From assembly GCA_026260175.1 (NCBI GenBank), contig JAKCWW010002506.1, forward strand, positions 7,909 to 28,738: 20,830 nt of DNA. The letters are read 5' to 3'. The notes beneath the pieces were generated by a model, which did no database searches, was not told the origin of the DNA, and was given only the letters and a program-made list of their open reading frames with translations. The position numbers and the translations under genes are program-made. This stretch comes from Reticulitermes lucifugus. Its lineage: Eukaryota; Arthropoda; Insecta; Blattodea; Rhinotermitidae. This document shows positions 12,901 to 20,830 of this stretch, piece by piece (the first letter of the stretch is position 1; every line of letters begins with the position of its first letter).

Positions 12901-13549
12901 CAATATTTATAGCCGTGAAATGCAGATGTTAGATTTTTAACCGGAACAAAAAATCAATAACTAGGTTCGCACGAACAGCTGATGGGGAAGAGAGTGATAC
13001 CTTATTACGGAGAAGCATATGGGGCCTGAGGCACATATTAAACATTGAATAAAAATCTATGATATTGAATACACATTACATACACTATTATTCCCATACA
13101 GTGATCGAATAAAACCTTATGTGGGCAGGGTGCCCCTTTCACACATCAATATGGCCTAGGTTAGGTTATGGGAGTTCCTTTTAACTATCTTCCTGACGAC
13201 AATGTGTTACCTGGAAGCATGAATCACAGGGACATTTGCATTTGTAAGTCATTTCGACAACACAATGCAAATTAATTCAATTTACATGTTTTCGACACTG
13301 ACAAATAGCGTTCCATCAAGTGTGCAGCATTTAATTTGGAAGTAATGTACAAAGACGCTGCACAAATCGTAATACACTAACTTCCATCCAAATGTAAGTA
13401 CAGTTGAATGTACTATTCTGCGAATGTACGAAAAATACTTCTCTACTGGGTCTACACTTACCTGCGCAATGCCATTCCTTTGTGACATCGGTGCTTTCTT
13501 TGCGGAGGTTTTGTATCTTCACACTCAGTTCAAGATGCGGGCACTCCAT
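779..13549 (-). CDS. Usp3: USP3-type ubiquitin carboxyl-terminal hydrolase, 5' part of the gene (four exons, partial)
   Basis: This is a cysteine deubiquitinase of the peptidase C19 family; animal USP3 is nuclear and removes ubiquitin from histones H2A and H2B. Joining exons 13549-13462, 5391-5244, 4398-4186 and 940-779 gives 203 residues plus two bases of codon 204. Residues 1-85 form a ZnF-UBP domain: ECPH at 2-5, WHCAVC at 26-31, PWLCLHC at 37-43, CGRYIKGHA at 48-56, then HTVCMHC and CYTCDEF. Residues 90-180 are a low-complexity linker, acidic then basic. GLRNLGNTCFMN at 186-197 is the Cys box, with catalytic Cys at about 194. The MECPHL start and FVVNDT after the zinc finger match vertebrate USP3 rather than USP22 or USP44/49, as recalled from family knowledge. 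The start at 13549 is chosen because MECPHL is the family N-terminus. The rest of the catalytic domain, including the His box, must lie left of the window. Confidence 0.93.
1021..1156. repeat. Foldback repeat, internally deleted copy
   Basis: A 15-bp exact inverted pair (CTTCTGGGATATTAC at 1038-1052 and its complement at 1098-1112) flanks TAATTGTTTAACGACGTTTCGGGA. The outer right side reads AACATCGCGGTGGAAGCCTGAAATCA. The same modules in the same order occur in the longer copy near 17544-17740, so this is a shortened member of that family. Confidence 0.7.
1585..1625 (+). repeat. SINE box A fragment (tRNA-Leu-like)
   Basis: GTGGCCGTGCGGTCTAACGC resembles the tRNA-Leu D-arm that heads a SINE class known from orthopteroid insects. 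No box B follows. This is only a short fragment, recognised from memory. Confidence 0.35.
1822..2235 (-). pseudogene. Mariner-like transposase relic, internally deleted
   Basis: One continuous minus-strand frame of 138 codons carries four internal stops and no frameshift. It reads VEIHRQSVEV*GEGAVNEG, then VRKWCRLFKEGRPNVHDEE, then SLVMDD*KEKVNAKV, typical of the N-terminal helix-turn-helix region of mariner-family transposases. It then jumps to DWLKSTVATVLNKGIQKL, YDKCLTLLGD*VEKWF, the usual C-terminus. The DDE/D catalytic core (around 200 residues) is missing, so the source was a non-autonomous deletion copy. It has decayed only by point mutation since, because the frame is intact across the deletion. 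Confidence 0.75.
3434..3457. repeat. (TG)n microsatellite
   Basis: About twelve uninterrupted TG dinucleotides inside Usp3 intron 3. Confidence 0.97.
3540..3680 (-). pseudogene. Degenerate LINE reverse-transcriptase C-terminal tail
   Basis: The minus strand reads LRTRAIHYGLQGRRNIGRLE, then GRWLDQ and two stops. GRRNIGR(P)xxRWxDQ is the pattern at the very end of many non-LTR retrotransposon ORF2 proteins. Only this tail is preserved and I cannot assign the clade. Confidence 0.45.
4186..4398 (-). CDS. Usp3: Usp3 coding exon 3 (end of zinc finger and linker)
   Basis: The acceptor is TTTTGTCCTTACAG, followed by T that completes Cys79, then YTCDEFVVNDTQCGLLERVR. That segment closes the zinc finger and enters the linker. 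The linker is Ser/Asp-rich (SSSDAGDNDCSVADDDEQ, about residues 107-124) and then basic (RPRSRKR, about 144-150), which could act as a nuclear localisation signal. The donor is GTACGG at 4185, weaker than consensus, but it leaves phase 2 (AG) that joins G from exon 4 to give Arg150. The linker diverges from the vertebrate protein, as is usual for this region. Confidence 0.9.
4399..5243 (-). other. Usp3 intron 2
   Basis: The 845-bp intron between the zinc-finger exons runs from the GTTAGT donor at 5243 to the TTACAG acceptor at 4399. Its middle and donor-proximal part holds the degenerate SINE at about 4830-5101. The rest is unremarkable. Confidence 0.88.
4830..5101 (-). repeat. tRNA-derived SINE, degenerate copy
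   Basis: On the minus strand GGGGAGCCGGGATAGTGTAA (from 5101 down) matches the head of the SINE at 110-90, with a box A-like TAGTGTAATTTG and a box B-like GTTCGATTCC near 5015-5030. An extra segment of about 25 bp separates the boxes. The body probably extends to about 4830, but that end is uncertain. Confidence 0.55.
5244..5391 (-). CDS. Usp3: Usp3 coding exon 2 (core of ZnF-UBP)
   Basis: The exon begins after a good acceptor (TTTTTTGCCTTTGCAG) and encodes V30 to Y78 plus two bases of Cys79. It contains PWLCLHCGMVNCGRY, GHAKDHFEQH and HTVCMHC, all hallmarks of the zinc-finger ubiquitin-binding fold. Two nearer GT sites (GTAAAT after HTVCMHC, and GTATAT) give the wrong phase. Only the donor GTTAGT at 5243 restores CYTCDEFVVNDT when joined to exon 3. 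The stretch between GHAKDH and HTVC appears shorter than in the human protein as I recall it. Confidence 0.92.
6821..6906. mobile_element. Hairpin MITE with TA ends
   Basis: Two 39-bp arms (6821-6859 and 6868-6906) are complementary with one mismatch (G6840 against T6887), separated by 8 bp. The arms start TATACAGGGCATACACAAA and end GAATGGTGCGGTTTCAATT. If TA is the target duplication, the element is 6823-6904 (82 bp). TA target and a CAGGG-type terminus suggest a Tc1/mariner-related MITE, but no transposase link can be made from the sequence. The very low arm divergence implies a recent insertion or gene conversion. Confidence 0.75.
8064..8483 (-). pseudogene. Unassigned minus-strand frame with a single stop
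   Basis: A frame of about 140 codons from ATG at 8483 is broken only by one TGA at 8285-8283. It reads SWARKMDKCRKTRGRRTDLY ... GQAQYGGGFKVLTLGKL, then after the stop YRKKDKGRGVTMFSTGRLYG and ILCDQNCRSEF. I recognise no family. A plus-strand frame (8245-8529) overlaps it. It may be a decayed coding fragment of a transposon, or chance in an AT-rich intron. Confidence 0.2.
8579..8594. repeat. (AATC)n microsatellite
   Basis: Four copies of AATC in a row within Usp3 intron 1. Confidence 0.85.
9190..9600 (-). pseudogene. LINE ORF2 C-terminal tail, decayed
   Basis: Minus-strand translation gives, with frameshifts and stops, RNK*RVLVGKLDGMRLFGGP, VSRWKDDIEIDHK, then INLAQDRDKSWAVINTVMNL and GFHKIWGIF. 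This fits the terminal segment seen in many insect non-LTR elements (GRPxRRWxDNI ... LAQDRDxWRALVNTVMNLRVP). I recognise the pattern from memory and do not name a clade. The same tail occurs at 12450-12545 (minus) and 19445-19775 (plus). Confidence 0.65.
10277..10417. repeat. Large AT-rich hairpin, nested palindrome
   Basis: Outer arms 10277-10310 and 10384-10417 are complementary over 34 bp without mismatch (ATTTACATACACCAACTGGA is in the left arm). Inner arms (10311-10339 and 10354-10383) match with one mismatch and one single-base indel, leaving a 14-bp loop. Each inner arm contains TTTAAAAAACTGTATAGTTT, itself nearly palindromic. Weaker pairing continues to about 10269/10425. A 14-bp direct repeat TACATTTTTACTGT lies at 10265-10278 and 10451-10464. 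Probably a MITE; superfamily unknown. Confidence 0.8.
10480..10610 (+). repeat. Repeat fragment of the YRxFxxTCCLHLQG type
   Basis: Plus-strand frames read ASFQVFTVVSIPITW and, in another frame, GGYRSFIRTCCLHLQG. These phrases resemble a highly repeated noncoding family in blattodean genomes, recognised from memory. A related fragment lies at 12195-12275. Confidence 0.4.
10929..11969. mobile_element. hAT-like DNA transposon remnant with 8-bp target duplication
   Basis: The left end reads TAGGGTTCCCATACTACTTT. The right end, reverse-complemented, reads TAGGGTTCCCCATTTGTCCC. Both continue into AAAA-rich sequence and a GGGACA-like motif. The flanks are CCAATGAT (10921-10928) and CCACTGAT (11970-11977), a 7 of 8 match. 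An 8-bp duplication and imperfect short terminal repeats are diagnostic of the hAT superfamily. The 1,041-bp interior has no intact transposase. It includes a younger repeat segment at about 11110-11250. Confidence 0.72.
11110..11250 (+). repeat. Interspersed repeat, copy A
   Basis: After an ATTT run, AAAACCTATTGGATACAGAA continues as TAAGTAAATA and later TAATCAACAA. The same order is found at about 14725-14850 (ACAACCTTTAGGATACAGAA, CAAGTCATA, TAATCAACAA). The two copies are in direct orientation and clearly related over 45 bp or more. The family is unknown. This copy lies inside the hAT-like element. Confidence 0.5.
12070..12092. repeat. (CA)n microsatellite, interrupted
   Basis: CACACACACATACACACACACA, two CA runs split by one T, in Usp3 intron 1. 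Confidence 0.95.
12195..12275 (+). repeat. Repeat fragment related to 10480-10610
   Basis: GGTGAGTACCAAAGTTTCAC aligns with GGTGGATACCGAAGTTTCAT at about 10559. Translation gives ILVGEYQSFTGTDCFYPEGS, the same repeat phrase as the other copy in degenerate form. Confidence 0.45.
12450..12545 (-). pseudogene. LINE ORF2 C-terminal tail, short fragment
   Basis: The minus strand reads VIIVMNLLVP*DVVNFL, followed by FLRKDSVL. It matches the VMNLxVPxNxGNFL segment of the tails at 9190-9600 and 19445-19775. TTATGGAACC.AAGGTTCATTAC is shared almost exactly with 9239-9263. Confidence 0.55.
13462..13549 (-). CDS. Usp3: Usp3 coding exon 1
   Basis: It encodes the first 29 residues plus one base, from MECPHL to EWHCA, and supplies the first zinc ligands of the ZnF-UBP domain (Cys3 and His5, then Cys28). 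The exon ends at a consensus donor, GTAAGT, with G at 13461. Phase 1 fits exon 2, where the split codon G+TT gives Val30. The only in-frame upstream start-like codon is GTG at 13567, so ATG at 13549 is the supported start. Confidence 0.93.
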
Positions 13550-13567
13550 CTTCTTTAAATTATACAC

Positions 13568-14300
13568 ACATCACGTTCATTACATTTAAATTAAGCCTCG
13601 GTTTATATACAGAAATTATAGCAGCGCTGCACACTCCCTACTCCCTACCCAATCTCGACCCAAACTACGGGTCACAACACTCGAGCTCAAGAACCTGCTT
13701 GTATCCTTGCGCGTTGCCAAAATCGGTTACTTCAGTAAACTGTATTGTCTTTTTAGGACTTCAAGCAAGTAATGATTCATAATAATGGCGAATAAAACAA
13801 AATTATGAAACCCATACAGTTCGCTGTAACTTCACATGAAATTAATAAATAAATCGATATACAGTTCCACCAAACAATTACATGAATACTGCATTAACGT
13901 TTTCAAGGTCTGGACTCTCGATTTCCAGATTTGTCACTCTTTTCCGCATTCTTACGGGTAATCTTCTTGGACTTTGATGTACATTCCATGCATCCGCGCA
14001 AGGACGTACTTCAAAAACTGTTCTGCCAATTCAATCGCATTACAATCTCTCGACCTGCTCCAGACATAACCTATTCCACACGATGTGGTTTAAAGTATCA
14101 CGCATTTCCCAATTAACTCAGCAACTATAGTTTTCTACAAAGTTCTACCAACGCTGCGGCTACGTCACTAAACCCCTCCATCACCCCCACATGCATCTGC
14201 TATGCCATAAATAAGATGTCCATATGGAAAATTGATATGGTTCATGTGGGTCAAATATAGGAATATGTAAACATCACAGAAAATAAATAAATAAATGTCT
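13568..14300. other. Intergenic region between RpS17 and Usp3
   Basis: About 0.75 kb separates the RpS17 poly(A) region from the Usp3 start, so the Usp3 promoter and 5' UTR must lie here or a noncoding exon must lie upstream. The part 13625-13730 is more GC-rich than its surroundings and is the likeliest promoter. No TATA box or other element stands out, and no ORF of note. Confidence 0.6.
14281..14296. repeat. (AAAT)n microsatellite
   Basis: Four AAAT units just downstream of the RpS17 poly(A) signal. Confidence 0.85.
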
Positions 14301-14319
14301 TTATGATATCAGCTTGCAC

Positions 14320-14325
14320 TTTATT
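14320..14325 (-). terminator. RpS17 poly(A) signal AATAAA
   Basis: AATAAA on the minus strand lies 25 bp beyond the stop codon, in a short AT-rich 3' UTR. A very short 3' UTR is usual for ribosomal protein mRNAs. Cleavage would be expected near 14295-14310. Confidence 0.75.
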
Positions 14326-14350
14326 TTTAATAGACAAAACTGAAACATGT

Positions 14351-18652
<4,302 letters not shown>

Positions 18653-18655
<3 letters not shown>

Positions 18656-18677
18656 GTTGCCGTTCTCCCACAAAAAG
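18653..18677 (-). CDS. RpS17: RpS17 exon 1: short 5' UTR and the ATG codon only
   Basis: The exon 2 frame starts at Gly2 in phase 0, so exon 1 must end with ATG. Reading the minus strand, CTTTTTG at 18677-18671 is followed by TGGGAGAACGGCAAC, then ATG at 18655-18653, then a GTGTGT donor at 18652. The pyrimidine run resembles the 5' TOP motif of ribosomal protein transcripts, so the transcription start is placed near 18677 by inference. The intron to exon 2 would be 149 bp. A different ATG followed by a donor further upstream (near 18915) fits less well. Confidence 0.72.
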
Positions 18678-18990
18678 AAACAATACGCATGGTACGATGG
18701 GAAATTAACTTGCACCTTCCGGCAAGGTTCCCGAGGCTACCAAGAGATGGCAGATGAATCGCAGAGCCAGCAGTGTATCCAACATCCATATTACAAATCT
18801 CACGCCTTTAAGTCTTTATCCCGAAGAAAGGTTATCAAGGCGTCGCTTTTTAGCAATCTACCCACAATCATACCCTGCTTGTACTTAGTTGCTCTAATAC
18901 TGATTCACCATTTCAGAGGCCTCGATTGGCTAGCGTCCATGACGAAGCCACAGGACTCCAAAACGAGCCTTTGAAGGACTATGAAAATGA
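18678..18990 (-). promoter_or_regulatory. Presumed RpS17 promoter region
   Basis: This lies directly upstream of the inferred RpS17 start. No TATA box is visible 25-35 bp upstream of the pyrimidine start, which fits the TATA-less, TOP-initiated promoters of ribosomal protein genes. A CCAAT-type motif (ATTGG on the plus strand, near 18924) lies about 250 bp upstream. The assignment rests on position. A plus-strand open frame here (18654-18974) has no recognisable similarity and I treat it as chance. Confidence 0.45.
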
Positions 18991-19444
18991 TGGAATTAAT
19001 TCTAAAACCTTTACTTGAACCAACGCTTTATTAAAATTGCGTAGCAACCGGTCTGTGCCCCGTTACTCCACTGTTCATGTAGGGTATATTTAACATAAGT
19101 AATACTGTACCTATTCACTGTGTCCGTATAGTGTACAATTAATGTCCGTAATACTTGTTTGTTTGACACTCTAACGCAAAGTTCTAATTCATGCACAAGA
19201 ACCTGAACCCACGGCAAGTACTCGTGGCCTGACCGTTGGGGTAAGTTTGGAAAACAGGTCCGGTCCCTGTCTGAGAAAATGCTATGTCTCTGGTTACGTC
19301 TATAGCCGCCGGCAACTGCTTATGAAGGAGAAAAGGTATTTTCTGTTTAATAAGCCATGGGTTCACAAACTGTGTTCCGCAAGAGTGTCGGAGTTTCTGT
19401 TTCTAGTGATGTATTTAAATCATCCATTCTTGGGTTAGAAGATG

Positions 19445-19775
19445 AGGTTTTCATGGTGGTTAAATCAAGGAGATGGGATGGGGGGGACATATGTCTCAAG
19501 TGGGGAGAAAAACATTCAAGGTTTTCGTAGGTAAACAAGAAGAAAAGATACCACTCTGAAGACTACACATAGATGGGAGGATATTAAAAAGGGTTTAAAA
19601 GAACTAGGACGGGAGGGCATAGACCGGATTCATCTGGCATAGGACAGTGAGAAATTGCGGACTTCTGTCAACACAGTATATAACCTTCAGGTCCCATAAA
19701 ATGAAGGGAATTTCTTGATTATAACAGCTGTGGTGCTATTAGCTTCTCAGCAATGACTGCGCCATGGAGTTGGCG
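19445..19775 (+). pseudogene. LINE ORF2 C-terminal tail, plus-strand copy
   Basis: With several frameshifts the plus strand reads VVKSRRWDGG, VFVGKQEEKIPL, LHIDGRILK, then DRIHLA*DSEKLRTSVNTVY and NLQVP*NEGNFL. It parallels the tails at 9190-9600 and 12450-12545, here in opposite orientation and more complete at its N-terminal side. It is heavily decayed. Confidence 0.6.
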
Positions 19776-20012
19776 AACCCTTGAACTAACCTGGATAATC
19801 TCTCAAACATGGCTGCGGTAGGCAAAGCCGTGGATCAGTAAAGCGTCGAGCTGGGTAATGGATGACGAGGGTGTTGGAATATTAATGTCTTCACTATCGT
19901 GTCTTCTGTCGCTTCTTTGTAGGTCATTTACCCTATCCACCGTCACAGATTTACCTCTTCTAATTCTCTACCGGGAATTGAAGCTCAGTAGTCTAGCCCG
20001 AGGCCTGGACAC

Positions 20013-20216
20013 CTATGGCGTACCTGGGGGGGGCAAAATGAATGTTTTAAATATTAAGAAAAGTCTGATTTTCTGCGCGCAACAAATTTTATATTATTGA
20101 GCCTAATAAAAGTAAATTCAATCAATGATTGTAAATTTTTAAAGGTCATAATTTCTGTTGAGGGCGGCCATTGCGACTACACGCCCCACGCGCCAAAAAT
20201 CCTAGCTACGCCACTG
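20013..20216. mobile_element. hAT-like MITE with target duplication
   Basis: The left end reads CTATGGCGTACCTGGGGGGG. The right end, reverse-complemented, reads CAGTGGCGTAGCTAGGATTT. They share the TGGCGTA(G/C)C core of a terminus seen in many animal hAT-type elements, recognised from memory. Flanks are CTGGACAC (20005-20012) and CTGGACAA (20217-20224), an 8-bp duplication with one difference. The interior of this 204-bp element is AT-rich and noncoding. Confidence 0.7.
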
Positions 20217-20277
20217 CTGGACAAAATACCGACTGTGCTCTACCGCTTTATGATAATAACCTACTGCTTCATTTAAA

Positions 20278-20466
20278 GAGCCGAATAGCTCAGACAGTAC
20301 GTGACTGGTAATCGGATAGGTTACCAGGGTTCGATTTCCAGAAAAGGCAGGAATATTTCTCTCTGCTACCAGAAGGTTGGTGGCCTGGAATCCACCCAAA
20401 CTCCTATCTATTGCGTACATGGCAGTATCTTCCTTCAGATGTAAAGCAGCCAGAACGTGACTCAAC
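20278..20466 (+). repeat. tRNA-derived SINE, second family
   Basis: The head reads GAGCCGAATAGCTCAGACAG ... GGTTACCAGGGTTCGATTTC, a box A-like AATAGCTCAG and a canonical box B GGTTCGATTTCC, as in a Lys/Arg-type tRNA. The tRNA-unrelated body follows (AGGCAGGAATATTTCTCTCT to about 20466). The acceptor stem does not pair, so it is not a tRNA gene. It differs from the SINE at 1-110. Confidence 0.6.
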
Positions 20467-20483
20467 ATGCATCTCTATCCTGG

Positions 20484-20830
20484 TTAACTATGCATAATCC
20501 TGTCTTCAGCCATGCTAAATGTAGGTTTATATTTCTTTCTACTATTTCTGTTTGCCAAGCACTCGAGAGGATTTCCACTACACCTGCCACTGTATTCCCC
20601 TCTAGCCCTTGCTAACCCTATGTAAACCAGCCCAAAACACTTGTCGCTAACATAGGTTATCACACGGATATCACTACCAACGTACTGGCACACTAACAGA
20701 TTCGTAGTTGCCACGTGCTGGGCTGTACTGGCATCCAAAACCAATTTTTTAGCTCCAACATTATCAAGACATATAAGTTTTAAAACTTTCGCGGCGACAT
20801 GATTCAATATAGTTTTCTCGGGCGCACAGC
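20484..20830 (-). CDS. Unassigned ORF open to the right edge
   Basis: A minus-strand frame enters from the right edge and stays open for about 115 codons to a TAG at about 20484. No ATG-started family is recognisable. It includes KTILNHVAAKVLKLICLDNV and, near the end, a basic RNSRKKYKPTFSMAEDR. A frame of this length could be chance in 20 kb. It might instead be a last exon or part of a transposon. I give no function. Confidence 0.2.
   Translation of the reverse strand, partial: CAPEKTILNHVAAKVLKLICLDNVGAKKLVLDASTAQHVATTNLLVCQYVGSDIRVITYVSDKCFGLVYIGLARARGEYSGRCSGNPLECLANRNSRKKYKPTFSMAEDRIMHS

Larger units (their letters stand above)
5392..13461 (-). other. Usp3 intron 1 (8.07 kb)
   Basis: The long first intron contains a hairpin MITE (6821-6906), a LINE tail (9190-9600), a large AT hairpin (10277-10417), repeat translation fragments (10480-10610, 12195-12275), a hAT-like element (10929-11969), a second LINE tail and microsatellites. 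Stretches 5400-6800, 6910-8060, 8600-9170, 9600-10260 and 12550-13450 show no gene or repeat I can identify, apart from an unexplained open frame at 8064-8483. Confidence 0.85.

Noticed and set aside
13157..13168. Insect telomere-type repeat (TAGGTTAGGTTA)
   Set aside because: It is only about two units long, which is common by chance and in insect promoters, and there is no array.
18912..18918. Alternative RpS17 start (ATG followed by GTGAAT on the minus strand)
   Set aside because: The donor is weaker and there is no pyrimidine TOP start just upstream, whereas ATG at 18655 has both a GTGTGT donor and a CTTTTTG start.
20281..20350. A functional tRNA gene on the plus strand
   Set aside because: The T-loop and box B are good, but the acceptor ends do not pair and repeat body sequence follows.
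20202..20468. Minus-strand ORF of 88 codons
   Set aside because: It lies almost entirely over the antisense of the SINE and the end of the hAT-like MITE, so it is a shadow of repeats.

Overview
The window is eukaryotic nuclear DNA, AT-rich and intron-rich, most likely from an insect. Two protein-coding genes can be reconstructed exon by exon, both on the minus strand. One is the 5' part of a ubiquitin-specific protease of the USP3 type (four coding exons between 13549 and 779, continuing beyond the left edge). The other is a complete gene for small-subunit ribosomal protein S17 (four exons between 18655 and 14351). All reconstructed junctions obey GT-AG, their phases agree, and the joined proteins align with the known families. 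The repeat content resembles cockroach and termite (Blattodea) genomes from memory: repeats whose conceptual translations read like FWDITQ..VV..YR.FGTTYR.HL.GS, tRNA-derived SINEs, and a LINE whose RT ORF ends in a LAQDRD..WA..NTVMNL-type tail. The order is an inference, not a proof.

Layout from left to right. Positions 1-778 are the start of a Usp3 intron, holding a tRNA-derived SINE and a fragment of a foldback repeat. Usp3 exon 4 (779-940) carries the catalytic Cys box. The intron 941-4185 holds a second foldback repeat, an internally deleted mariner-like transposase relic, a LINE tail and a GT microsatellite. Exon 3 (4186-4398) is an acidic and basic linker, and exon 2 (5244-5391) is most of the ZnF-UBP domain. 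The 8-kb intron 5392-13461 is a transposon graveyard: a near-perfect hairpin MITE, a 141-bp AT-rich hairpin, LINE tails, and a 1.04-kb hAT-like element with an 8-bp target duplication. Exon 1 (13462-13549) carries the start codon and the first zinc ligands. About 0.75 kb separates it from the RpS17 poly(A) signal. RpS17 has an unusually long 3.67-kb intron containing a Tigger/pogo-like MITE and a full foldback element. Upstream of RpS17 (18678-20830) lie its promoter, a decayed LINE tail on the plus strand, a 204-bp hAT-like MITE with a target duplication, a tRNA-like SINE head, and an unassigned ORF open to the right edge.

The two genes are arranged head to tail (RpS17 then Usp3). S17 is a housekeeping component of the 40S subunit. 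USP3 in animals deubiquitinates histones. Nothing in the sequence shows a functional link between them beyond adjacency. I found no clearly new biological system. The observations most worth checking are the structured inverted repeats inside introns, the two hAT elements defined here by target-site duplications, and two unassigned open frames.
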